Assembly: GCF_002858765.1 (NCBI RefSeq)
Contig: NZ_PJRP01000023.1
Span: forward strand, 37,569-101,568
Direction of reading: 5' to 3'
From: Cupriavidus pauculus
GTDB taxonomy: Bacteria > Pseudomonadota > Gammaproteobacteria > Burkholderiales > Burkholderiaceae
Length of the DNA: 64,000 bases
Shown: one piece after another, positions 24,945-32,803 of the stretch
How the letters are laid out: every line of letters begins with the position of its first letter
Numbering within the stretch: the stretch's first letter is position 1
Notes under the pieces: generated by a model
Databases searched by the model: none
Seen by the model: the letters and a program-made list of their open reading frames with translations, nothing else
Told to the model about the DNA's origin: nothing
Made by a program: the position numbers and the translations under genes

Positions 24945-26510
24945 TCAGCGGCCCTGGAACTTCGGCTCGCGCCGCGCGGCAAATGCCTCACGACCTTCGC
25001 GATAGTCGTCACTACCCGCTGCTGCCGCGATCATCGCCTCGGCGCGCGCCAGATCCAAGCCGCTCGTGCTTCCGACCATTCCGTTGAGTTGGTACTTGGC
25101 GCCTGCCATGCTCAGCGGCGCATTGACCGTGAGCGAGGAGGCAAAGGCTCTCGCATCGGCCATCGGATCCCCGCCCTGTGCTGGCCGCGCTTTGGCGCCG
25201 ATCAGTCGCTCCCAGAAGGAGAGTGCGGGCTTGTCGTTTTCCAGGCCGGCGACGCGATCCACGAATCCGATGCTGAGAGCCTTCGTAGCATCGAAGCGTT
25301 GCGCGCCGTACAGAATCATCTTCGCTTGGGATACCCCAACAAGGGACAAAAGTTTGCGCGTTCCCTTCACACCATAGATGATCGAGAGGCGGGCAGCAGG
25401 GATGCCAAACATCGCATCGGCAGCAGCGAAGCGGAAATCGCAGGACATTGCCAGATGCGCACCGCCGCCCAGACAATAGCCCCGCAGCACCGCAATGGTG
25501 GGCTTCGAGATCTTGGTAATCGCATCACAGCAAGCGTCTACCGCCACCTCATAGGCCGTCGCCTGCGCAACATCGGAACGCACCTTCTCAAACTCCGCGA
25601 TGTCAGCGCCTGCGCAGAAGTCCTTTTCTGCACCGGTGATCAGCACAGCTCGAACCTCCGGATTCCTGTCCAGGGCGGCGAGAATGGTCGGGATTGCCAG
25701 CCACATCGCGTACGTCATCGCGTTGCGGCTCTTTGGGCGATTGAGGGTTACCACAGCGATCTGGTCGGAGATCCAAACCTTGATCTTTTCCGACGTCAAA
25801 ACATCCATCACTGCAGCTTGGTGTGCAGCAGGGCTCGGCGCAGCCTCCTGCGAGTGGGGCGTTGGCGCGCTTTTCGCTGGAGCGGCCGAAGCAGGCGACT
25901 CATCCGCAGCGCGGTGCGCCGCACCATGCGATTCCACTGCAGCACTCGCGGTGGCAGCGTGGTTCGCAGCGGAGGCCACCGACTCGGCGGATTCCGCTGC
26001 AGGCGCCCCGGCTACCAGCTCGTTGATATCAAAAGACGCCCCGTTGGCGGGAGCCGCCTTCTCCGCCCGAGAATTAACCTGCTTGCCGAACAGATCGAAG
26101 AAGTCGTCAGCCGATTTTCGGGCGGCGGCATCAATCATGCGTGAGCCGAGCTGTGCCAGCTTCCCGCCCACGTTAGCCTTGACGCCGTACCGGAGCATCG
26201 TGACGGTCGGCTCAAGCGCGTCGAGCGAAACTTCAATATCCGCCTTGGCAAATCCTGCTGCGCCGCCGGACCCTTCTCCGGTCAGGGTATAGCTTTTGGG
26301 AGGCACCATGTTGGACAGGGAGACCTTACCGGCAAAGCGTGCTTTGATCGGACCGACTTTTGAAATGACCGTTGCCGTGAACTCGTTATCAGCGGTCCGC
26401 TCGAGCGACTCGCATCCAGGGATGCTCGCTTGTAGTACGGCGGGGTCATTGAGAGCCTCCCACACCAACTCGCGCGCCGCCTCGAGGCGTGCCTCACCAA
26501 CCATTTCCAT
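24945..26510 (-). CDS. CoxG-like SRPBCC domain fused to a crotonase-family domain
   Basis: A 521-residue fusion. Residues 1-148 are a CoxG/SRPBCC domain (IPGCESLERTADNEFTATV, VGPIKARFAGKVSL, GGKLAQLGSRMIDAAARKSADDFF), linked in CO-dehydrogenase-type systems to enzyme assembly at the membrane. Residues 150-235 are an Ala/Pro/Ser-rich linker. Residues 240-521 form an enoyl-CoA hydratase/isomerase domain with oxyanion-hole segments FCAGADIAEF (298-307) and CLGGGAHLAM (346-355). Both crotonase catalytic glutamates are replaced: the Glu144 position is His352 and the Glu164 position is Ala372, so simple hydratase chemistry is unlikely. HmfE of furoate catabolism is a crotonase-fold CoA hydrolase and offers one precedent. 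An AGGAGG site precedes the ATG. Confidence 0.88.
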   Translation of the reverse strand: MEMVGEARLEAARELVWEALNDPAVLQASIPGCESLERTADNEFTATVISKVGPIKARFAGKVSLSNMVPPKSYTLTGEGSGGAAGFAKADIEVSLDALEPTVTMLRYGVKANVGGKLAQLGSRMIDAAARKSADDFFDLFGKQVNSRAEKAAPANGASFDINELVAGAPAAESAESVASAANHAATASAAVESHGAAHRAADESPASAAPAKSAPTPHSQEAAPSPAAHQAAVMDVLTSEKIKVWISDQIAVVTLNRPKSRNAMTYAMWLAIPTILAALDRNPEVRAVLITGAEKDFCAGADIAEFEKVRSDVAQATAYEVAVDACCDAITKISKPTIAVLRGYCLGGGAHLAMSCDFRFAAADAMFGIPAARLSIIYGVKGTRKLLSLVGVSQAKMILYGAQRFDATKALSIGFVDRVAGLENDKPALSFWERLIGAKARPAQGGDPMADARAFASSLTVNAPLSMAGAKYQLNGMVGSTSGLDLARAEAMIAAAAGSDDYREGREAFAARREPKFQGR

Positions 26511-26543
26511 CTGTTGTCCCTCCTGTTATCTGAGCTTTTCCGT

Positions 26544-26981
26544 TCAATCCGACAATGCTTGCAGCACTGTTCGAACCGCTTCGGGAATGGGCACGGGTCG
26601 ATTTGTAGCGCGATCAACGTAGACATGAACGAAGTGCCCCAAGGCGGAACACTCTTCGGCATCGTTTCGGAAAAGAGCAATTTCATAGCGGACACTGCTT
26701 TTTCCCAGATGCACCACCTTGAGTCCGACGTTGACAATGTCCGGAAACCCCATGGATGCGAAGAAGGTGCACCGTGTCTCAATGACGAGGCCTACGACCT
26801 CGCTGGAAGCGATATCGAGAGCGCCACGTTCAATGAGGTGTCGGTTCACGGCGCTGTCGAAGAACGCGTAATACACAACGTTATTGACATGGCCATAGGA
26901 ATCGTTGTCGCCCCAACGAGTCGGCATCGTTTCGAAATGCCAATATGACTCGCGCCGGGTGGGAACAGCTTTCTCGCTCAC
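26544..26981 (-). CDS. Hotdog-fold acyl-CoA thioesterase (4-HBA-CoA thioesterase/YbgC type)
   Basis: A 145-residue protein with MPTRWGDNDSYGHVNNVVYYAFFDSAV, the RW.D.D..GH.NN..Y motif in which the second Asp is the catalytic residue of 4-hydroxybenzoyl-CoA thioesterases. It hydrolyses a CoA thioester, probably a pathway product or dead-end intermediate. Its ATG overlaps the stop of the Fe-alcohol dehydrogenase gene by four bases (ATGA), so the two are translated together. Confidence 0.88.
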   Translation of the reverse strand: MSEKAVPTRRESYWHFETMPTRWGDNDSYGHVNNVVYYAFFDSAVNRHLIERGALDIASSEVVGLVIETRCTFFASMGFPDIVNVGLKVVHLGKSSVRYEIALFRNDAEECSALGHFVHVYVDRATNRPVPIPEAVRTVLQALSD

Positions 26982-28129
26982 AGCGCCTCCTGGTACAAAG
27001 AAACGGCATCATCGAAGCCAAGCTCTCGCGGATTGTTGATCAGCAGCCGTGTTTGCTTCATCGCATCACACGCGAGCAGGTTCACATCGAGGTCGGAAAT
27101 TCCAACATCGCGCAAACGCGTCGGAAGACCGAGATCGCCGGCGAGGTCACCTAGGTACTTTGCCAGGGCTTGAGCCTTCTGGTGCTCGCTTCCTGTCGCC
27201 CTTGGCATGACGATAGGCGCCAATTCCGCATACTGGCCGGCCGCGCTCACCATGTTGAACCGGATTACAGGTGCGAGGACCAGCGAGTTGGACAAGCCGT
27301 GCGGCACATGAAATCGCGCGCCGATTGGATACGCCAACGCATGTACTGCAGCAACGGGAGCGTTCGCGAAGGCCATACCAGCTAGACAGGCGCCAATCAG
27401 CATATGCTCGCGAGCCTCCAGATCTCCCCCGTCGACGCACGCTCGCCGAATTGATCCGGAGAGCAGACTGAGCGCTTCGCGAGAAAGACAATCAGAGATG
27501 GGATTCTTCAGCCGTTTGCTGGTAAACGCCTCGACGGCATGAACCATGGCATCGATGCCAGTCGCGGCGGTTACTTGGGACGGCAGTCCTAACGTCAACT
27601 CAGCATCGAGCAGAGCCACATCGGGCAGAAGCACTGGAGAGACGACACCCTTCTTTTCCCCCACCCCAGTGGTCACGATCGAAATCGGCGTTACTTCGGA
27701 ACCGGTACCAGCGGTCGTCGGCACGAGGATCAGCGGTAGGCGCGGGCCCTTCGCCTGATTGACGCCATAGACTTCTGCGATCTGTTCGCCGCTGCAGGCC
27801 AGCAAGGCTGCTAGCTTGGCAGCGTCCATCGAGCTTCCGCCACCAAAGCCTACAACGCAATCCACCTCGGCAGTTCTTGCGGCAGCAACCGCTGCAAGAA
27901 TCACGTGTTCCGGCGGGTCAGCTTGCACATCCGAAAACACCGTTGCGCGCAGACCATGATTAGCAAGTCCTGCCAACGCTCCCTCGAGAACGCCCGCGGC
28001 CAGCAGACCCGGATCCGTGACTATGAGCACACTGCTGCAGCCCATCGCCGCAATGCGCTCATGCAACTTCGCGGCGCCGCCACGTTCGACTACCAACGAC
28101 CGAGTATTGTGAAATTCGAAGCTTTTCAT
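26978..28129 (-). CDS. Iron-containing alcohol dehydrogenase (Fe-ADH family)
   Basis: A 383-residue group III dehydrogenase. GFGGGSSMDAAKLAA binds NAD(P); LPLILVPTTAGTGSEVTPISI, GIDAMVHAVEAF, HALAYPIGARFHVPHGLSN supply the metal ligands (Asp and three His). Family members include 4-hydroxybutyrate dehydrogenase, maleylacetate reductase and lactaldehyde reductase. It is the first gene of the long operon, downstream of a 466-bp control region. With the SSADH-type ALDH it could take an omega-hydroxy acid to a dicarboxylate, as BlcB and BlcA do. Confidence 0.9.
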   Translation of the reverse strand: MKSFEFHNTRSLVVERGGAAKLHERIAAMGCSSVLIVTDPGLLAAGVLEGALAGLANHGLRATVFSDVQADPPEHVILAAVAAARTAEVDCVVGFGGGSSMDAAKLAALLACSGEQIAEVYGVNQAKGPRLPLILVPTTAGTGSEVTPISIVTTGVGEKKGVVSPVLLPDVALLDAELTLGLPSQVTAATGIDAMVHAVEAFTSKRLKNPISDCLSREALSLLSGSIRRACVDGGDLEAREHMLIGACLAGMAFANAPVAAVHALAYPIGARFHVPHGLSNSLVLAPVIRFNMVSAAGQYAELAPIVMPRATGSEHQKAQALAKYLGDLAGDLGLPTRLRDVGISDLDVNLLACDAMKQTRLLINNPRELGFDDAVSLYQEAL

Positions 28130-28595
28130 GACGATGGGTTAGGTGCTGAGTGTCACTTGCATTATTAGACTATTTAACTTGCTGCGCAAGATAAAACTTG
28201 AGCTTTTTGGCTCAATGCAACCTGTTAGGCACTTGCATTAACGAGGGAAATCCCTAGAAGGTGAAGGAGACGCCGGTTTTGTATGCGCAACGCTAGGTGC
28301 CATGACTGTAGTCCGGCCGGCGGTGCACTGCCCTCTCCCGAAATGCTCAGGTGGTCCGCCATGGATGTCGTCAGAAACAGATCGTGCTCGCCGCAACTAG
28401 AAGCAACCAAGTCTGCACGTCGGACATTCGCAGAAAGGTCACCACTTCCCGGGGGCGGCAGTTGGATCGAAGGAATCCGGCTCGTTCACAGCAACCAGTT
28501 GATGTCACAACGCAGCTCGCTGTATATGAGCCTCCCCCAAAAATCTGGAGATGCGACTCGCCACGGGGCTGTCGAATGATTCTTATCGTTCCGGG
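28130..28595. other. Intergenic control region between BoxR-type gene and operon
   Basis: 466 bp. The left 110 bp carries the TGCA repeats and a TTGAGC/GCTCAA dyad. I see nothing gene-like in the remaining 350 bp. Confidence 0.5.
28154..28240. promoter_or_regulatory. Control region with repeated CACTTGCATTA sites
   Basis: CACTTGCATTA occurs twice as an exact 11-bp direct repeat (28154-28164 and 28230-28240) with an inverted partner CAATGCAA at 28213-28220. Each contains TGCA, the core of BzdR/BoxR operators. On the minus strand a possible promoter (TTGCGC, 16 bp, TAATAA) has its -10 overlapping the first repeat, 25-40 bp from the Fe-ADH start, which would suit repression by the BoxR-type protein encoded next door. 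Confidence 0.55.
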
Positions 28596-29543
28596 CTAAA
28601 GAGCCGCAATGGGGAGTTGTGTGCGCAGCCTTTGCAGCGTTGTCGCAGGATCTTCGCCGCTCGTGTCGATTGTCAGGTCCGCTCGGGCGTAGAGAGGCGC
28701 TCGCGCATGAAGAATGTGACGCAGATCGGCCATTGCTTCGCCGCTGCCTTCCATGGGGCGGATATCACCCTGGGCAACTACTCGCGCCATATGCTCTTCC
28801 GGTGACGCCCGCACCCAGACGGTATAGCACCGCGTCAAGAGGAGATTGAACGTAGCCGGCTGAGACACCAGACTACCGGGTGCGGCTAACACGAACCGGT
28901 CGTGCTCGAGCACAGTGCGCTCGAGCGCCCGTAACTCATAGCGACGGTAGGCCGCCTGCCCATACAGCGCATGTATTTCCGACAGACTTGTGCCAGCCTC
29001 TCGCTCAATTTCGGCGTGCAACTCTATAAACGGCACATCCCGGGCCTCGGCCAGCGCCCGGCCCAGCGTAGACTTGCCAGCTCCCCGCAGGCCAATAAGC
29101 GCGATACGGCGATTACGCGCGTCACAGCCCGCTCCCGTTGGCGCAAAAGCATGGCGAAATACTTCGCGCGCACGCATGAAGTCTTCGTCCGACAATCGTG
29201 CCAACCACTGGATCATTTGAGCGAAATCGGCTGCATGCTGCCCTTTAAACCCTTCCACATCCGCTAGCACCACCGGCAGCGTCACGTCCAACGCACTCGC
29301 TACTTTGCGCAACAGCAGCACCGAAGCGTTGCCAGCGCCGCCTTCCAGCACTGCCAAATAGCGCTCCGAGACGCCGGCATGTCGCGCCAGATCCTTGCGC
29401 GACATACCCCGCGATGCTCGCAGCGAGCGGATGCGCTCTCCCAACGCCAGAAGGTCGTGGTCGCCCTTGTCGTGAGGGGACGTGGCTTGCTGCGTCTCGG
29501 CGCAGGGATCAGGAGCCAGGCCAGGAGTTCGATTGCGGCGCAT
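28596..29543 (-). CDS. BoxR/BzdR-type regulator (XRE HTH + shikimate-kinase-like domain)
   Basis: About 315 residues from the ATG at 29543; the frame is open to a TTG at 29612. Residues 31-88 are an XRE helix-turn-helix (LGERIRSLRASRGMSRKDLARHAGVSERYLAVLEGG). A linker leads to a shikimate-kinase-like domain from about residue 145, with the P-loop GLRGAGKST at 151-159. This architecture defines BzdR and BoxR, repressors of anaerobic and aerobic benzoyl-CoA pathways that bind benzoyl-CoA. Its place upstream of a CoA-ligase/hydroxylase operon suggests it senses the aryl-CoA or heteroaryl-CoA intermediate. Confidence 0.88.
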   Translation of the reverse strand: MRRNRTPGLAPDPCAETQQATSPHDKGDHDLLALGERIRSLRASRGMSRKDLARHAGVSERYLAVLEGGAGNASVLLLRKVASALDVTLPVVLADVEGFKGQHAADFAQMIQWLARLSDEDFMRAREVFRHAFAPTGAGCDARNRRIALIGLRGAGKSTLGRALAEARDVPFIELHAEIEREAGTSLSEIHALYGQAAYRRYELRALERTVLEHDRFVLAAPGSLVSQPATFNLLLTRCYTVWVRASPEEHMARVVAQGDIRPMEGSGEAMADLRHILHARAPLYARADLTIDTSGEDPATTLQRLRTQLPIAAL

Positions 29544-29601
29544 GACTAGAACGTCAGCTCTGAACGGGCAAGTCGCTCCGGGCATGAAGCAACTATGACG
29601 A

Positions 29602-30819
29602 CTACTTTCCAATCAATGGGCACTTACTCTCCGCTAGCGGTCGGAAAGCTTCGTTCGCGGGAATCGTCTTCAACAGAGACAGGTAGTCCCACGGATACTT
29701 GGACTCGCCCGGTGCCTTGACCTGATAGACGTACATGTCATGGACCATGCGACCGTCGGCCCGAATGTGGCCGTTTGTTGCGAAGAAATCGTTGATCGGC
29801 ATTTCCCTCATTTTCGCCATGACAGCGCTAGCGTCGTCGGTGCCAGCAGCCTGGACGGCCTTGAGATAGTGCATCGTCGATGAGTAGTCTCCTGCGTCGC
29901 CCATATGCGGCATCCGCTTCATCTTGTCGTAGAAGCGCTTCGCCCAGGCACGCGTGGCTTCGTTACGGTCCCAATAGAACGCAGTCGTGAGGACAAGCCC
30001 TTGAGCTTGCTTCAGGCCAAGGGCGTGGATATCTGTATCCCACACCAGTAGACCAGCGATCTTCTGCTTTCCAGTGAGTCCGAATTCCGACGCAGCCTTC
30101 ATTGCGTTGACGAATCCTTTACCAGATCCGGCCAGCGCCACCACTTTCGCCTTGGAAGCCTGCGCCTGAAGCAAGAATGAAGAATGATCGCTCGCGTCCA
30201 CAGGGTAGCGAATTGCTCCCACCACAGTGCCGCCGCTGGCCTTCACAACTTGCATCGCATCCGCCTCAAGTGAGTGACCGAAGGCATAGTCCGCGGTAAG
30301 GAAGTACCACGAATCAAACTTCTGCCCAATCAGAGCCTTTGCTGTGCCAGTAGCAAGGGCATAGGTGTCATACGTGTAATGGATACTGTTTGGCGTGCAT
30401 GCTTCGCCTGTAAGTCGTGACGACCCGGAACCGTTGATGATAGCGATCCGGTTTTTCTCCTTCGCGACGTTTACGACGGAGAGTGCGACCGCAGAATTGA
30501 TCAGGTTCGTGACCAAGTCCACTCCACGAGTGTCAAACCACTCCCGTGTCCGCGTAGCTGCCACGTCAGGCTTGTTCTGGTGGTCAGCCACGATGACTTC
30601 AATTGGCTTGCCCAGGACTTTGCCGCCAAAGTCCTGCACAGCCATCTTCACCGCAGTGACGGCACCCTCCCCGGATTCGTGTGAGAACTGCCCTGACATA
30701 TCGGTCAGCACACCGATCTTCACCGCATCATCCGAAATCTTGCTTTGAGCCTGCACGTGCCCGGCAATCGTGAAGAACGATAGTGCGGCATAAATGCTCG
30801 ATAAGACACTCTTTTTCAT
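29602..30819 (-). CDS. LivK-type ABC transporter substrate-binding protein (orphan)
   Basis: A 405-residue periplasmic binding protein. A 24-residue signal peptide (basic start, hydrophobic core, HVQAQS cleavage region) precedes KIGVLTDMSGQFSHESGEGAVTAVKMAV, the opening of the branched-chain amino-acid/amide/aromatic-acid binding family. No permease or ATPase gene is near, so it must share a transporter encoded elsewhere or serve as a sensor. Its end overlaps the possible TTG start of the BoxR-type gene, so both are likely co-transcribed. A GGAG site precedes the ATG. Confidence 0.88.
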   Translation of the reverse strand: MKKSVLSSIYAALSFFTIAGHVQAQSKISDDAVKIGVLTDMSGQFSHESGEGAVTAVKMAVQDFGGKVLGKPIEVIVADHQNKPDVAATRTREWFDTRGVDLVTNLINSAVALSVVNVAKEKNRIAIINGSGSSRLTGEACTPNSIHYTYDTYALATGTAKALIGQKFDSWYFLTADYAFGHSLEADAMQVVKASGGTVVGAIRYPVDASDHSSFLLQAQASKAKVVALAGSGKGFVNAMKAASEFGLTGKQKIAGLLVWDTDIHALGLKQAQGLVLTTAFYWDRNEATRAWAKRFYDKMKRMPHMGDAGDYSSTMHYLKAVQAAGTDDASAVMAKMREMPINDFFATNGHIRADGRMVHDMYVYQVKAPGESKYPWDYLSLLKTIPANEAFRPLAESKCPLIGK

Positions 30820-30845
30820 TTCTGTCTCCGTCGTCTGAACTCAAC

Positions 30846-30930
30846 AATGCAAGCGATGAAAACATCGCCTTCCTCCTAAATACCCTTGCTTTTTGCCAAA
30901 GCGTAGCCATTACAATTTAGTTATGCAAGT
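30846..30930. promoter_or_regulatory. CTTGCAT motifs upstream of the binding-protein gene
   Basis: On the minus strand GCTTGCATT (30846-30854) and ACTTGCATAA (30921-30930) precede the LivK-type gene. They share CTTGCAT with the repeats at 28154-28240, suggesting both transcripts answer to the same regulator. Confidence 0.45.
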
Positions 30931-31108
30931 AACTTTTTCCCTAGGGGCCTTCGGGAGGAGGCAATTCCTAGGGAGTCAAGCGGCGGGAGGGATAAGCACG
31001 CGCAAGTCGGAGGCGCCGAGGATGGACCGGGGATCGCCCCGGAGAAAATGCTGGCCTCGTCGCGGATGGACGAGGCAGAGGGATGGCTGAGGCTGGAGCG
31101 ACTAGCGA

Positions 31109-32113
31109 CTAAGCCGCAGCCGAAAGGGGCGCGTTCAGTTGATAGCGGAGGGTGTAAGAAACATCACGAGGATTTAGCTCCTCGCCGCACTGGGTACAGA
31201 CCACCTTGGCGTAGAAATCGTGATCACAGTCGCTATGCCGCAGCGTTAGCGGCGGCTTACCCCCCGAGAGCCACTTGTCGCCCCAGCGCATCATCACGAG
31301 CATCGCCCCGTAAAGATCAATCCCCATCTCAGTCATGAGATATTCAAAACGAGCGGGGCGCTCCTGATATTGGCGCTTAGTGATGACCCCCTCTTCAGTC
31401 AGGCGCTGTAGCCTGTCGGCAAGAATGTTTGTAGCAATCCCTAAGCGAGACTGAAATTCATCGAACCGACGCACTCCGTAGAAGAACTCGCGTATGACTA
31501 GAAACGACCAGCGATCGCCAATAATCTGCAGCGTTCTGGCCACCGAACATGGCCGAACACGTTCCAATACAGCAGGATCAGAAGTCCGCCGCGACCGCTT
31601 CCTTACTTCAGTGCGAACCTCGCTGCCAGCTCCAGGACCATCCCGGTACCGCACCCGCTTTGCTTCGATGCTCTGATTGCAGTGCGAGCAAGCAACACGC
31701 GGGGAACACGAATGGCCACAAGACTTGTGGAATAACTGCAGTGGCGGCAAGCCGTCGCCGGCGAGCCATTTGTCCCCGAACGCAAGGAGGGAGAGCATTG
31801 TCGGATACAGGTCGCGCCCCGCGTCAGTAAAGCGGTATTCATGCCGGCCACCAACCGGCACCTTTGTCAGAATCCCAAGTTCGGTGAGTTTCGTAAGGCG
31901 TTGTACAAGCGTCGTCCGAGGTACTTGAAGCAGCGCCTGAAATTGCTCGAACCTCCGAACACCGAAGAAACACTCACGCAGAACCAGGAAACCCCAAGCA
32001 TCCGAGAGAATCTCCACAGTTCGCGCGACCGACGAATACCGCTCGACGGAGGCGAACTTTGCGTCGCCCGCATTGTGACCGGCAAGCGCGTTTGCTGATT
32101 TCGCAAGTTTCAT
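31109..32113 (-). CDS. Tandem HxlR-family regulator with two winged-helix domains
   Basis: About 334 residues from the ATG at 32113 (frame open to 32182). Two HxlR domains follow each other: SVARTVEILSDAWGFLVLRECFFGVRRFEQFQ... and SVARTLQIIGDRWSFLVIREFFYGVRRFDEFQ..., each with its own wing. Each is followed by a short Cys-rich tail (CGHSCSPRVACSHCNQS; CDHDFYAKVVCTQCGEE) that looks like a treble-clef or zinc-ribbon remnant. HxlR proteins usually have one domain and bind DNA as dimers; here one chain could mimic a dimer. The orientation and lack of a divergent neighbour leave its target open. Confidence 0.87.
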   Translation of the reverse strand: MKLAKSANALAGHNAGDAKFASVERYSSVARTVEILSDAWGFLVLRECFFGVRRFEQFQALLQVPRTTLVQRLTKLTELGILTKVPVGGRHEYRFTDAGRDLYPTMLSLLAFGDKWLAGDGLPPLQLFHKSCGHSCSPRVACSHCNQSIEAKRVRYRDGPGAGSEVRTEVRKRSRRTSDPAVLERVRPCSVARTLQIIGDRWSFLVIREFFYGVRRFDEFQSRLGIATNILADRLQRLTEEGVITKRQYQERPARFEYLMTEMGIDLYGAMLVMMRWGDKWLSGGKPPLTLRHSDCDHDFYAKVVCTQCGEELNPRDVSYTLRYQLNAPLSAAA

Positions 32114-32803
32114 ATGTTGGTCTGCAATTCGCTCGGTGATGGACTGTATGACACGAACGGAAATTATAGTCCAGTTCTGCAAGTCGCACTCGACACGCTC
32201 ATATAGCGGTGTAAGTCATGCTTCTTGGAGTAGCCCATGACCCGTTGCTGTTCACACTGGTGCGCTAGCTATTTGCAGCGAGCTATTGCCCAAGTGCGCT
32301 AGACCCACTGTAGATTTTTACGTTCTGTAAGGGATGTGAGCTGTGCTGCTGCTGCAGCTGCTAGCGCTAGAAATCGGGGCTGAGAGGTAGTGGGATCAAA
32401 CTTGTTATCTTTGCGGCGCTCACCACAACCGATCACTCGAAGAGCCTATGCCGAATGGTACGCCGTGCAGCCTCCATGAACATCGCCGTCAGCTTTGGCC
32501 TGGAGAAGGCGAATCGCACAATCATAACCCGGTCAGACGCAGGTCAAGCGCGATAGCTAATCCATTGATAACAAACAGGAATCCGTCCTGCACGACTCGA
32601 ACGTTCGGTTGCGCTACCCAACTGAGCCAGGAGTGGCCCGATGGAGAGGACAAAGGGGAACTCGCTTGAGCTACTCCTCTATCGCGTCATTGGTACGCAT
32701 ATAGCGCGTGATGCCTCAAGGTTTCGCCAGGGGACAGGCAATGCCCCCAGCTAAGAACGCATTCAAGACACCTTGACCGAATACCCTCTTCAGGTAAGGA
32801 ACC
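32114..32803. other. Intergenic region with a tRNA-like remnant
   Basis: Nearly 700 bp without a convincing gene. On the minus strand around 32585-32640 a D-arm-like GGCTCAGTTGGGTAGCGC is followed after few bases by GTTCGAGTCGTGCAGGA, resembling tRNA 5' and 3' arms with the anticodon arm missing. This may be a decayed tRNA or integration remnant, or chance. Confidence 0.35.

Noticed and set aside
24921..26144. Long plus-strand frame (407 codons)
   Set aside because: It is antisense to the CoxG-crotonase fusion, has biased low-complexity content and no recognisable domain.
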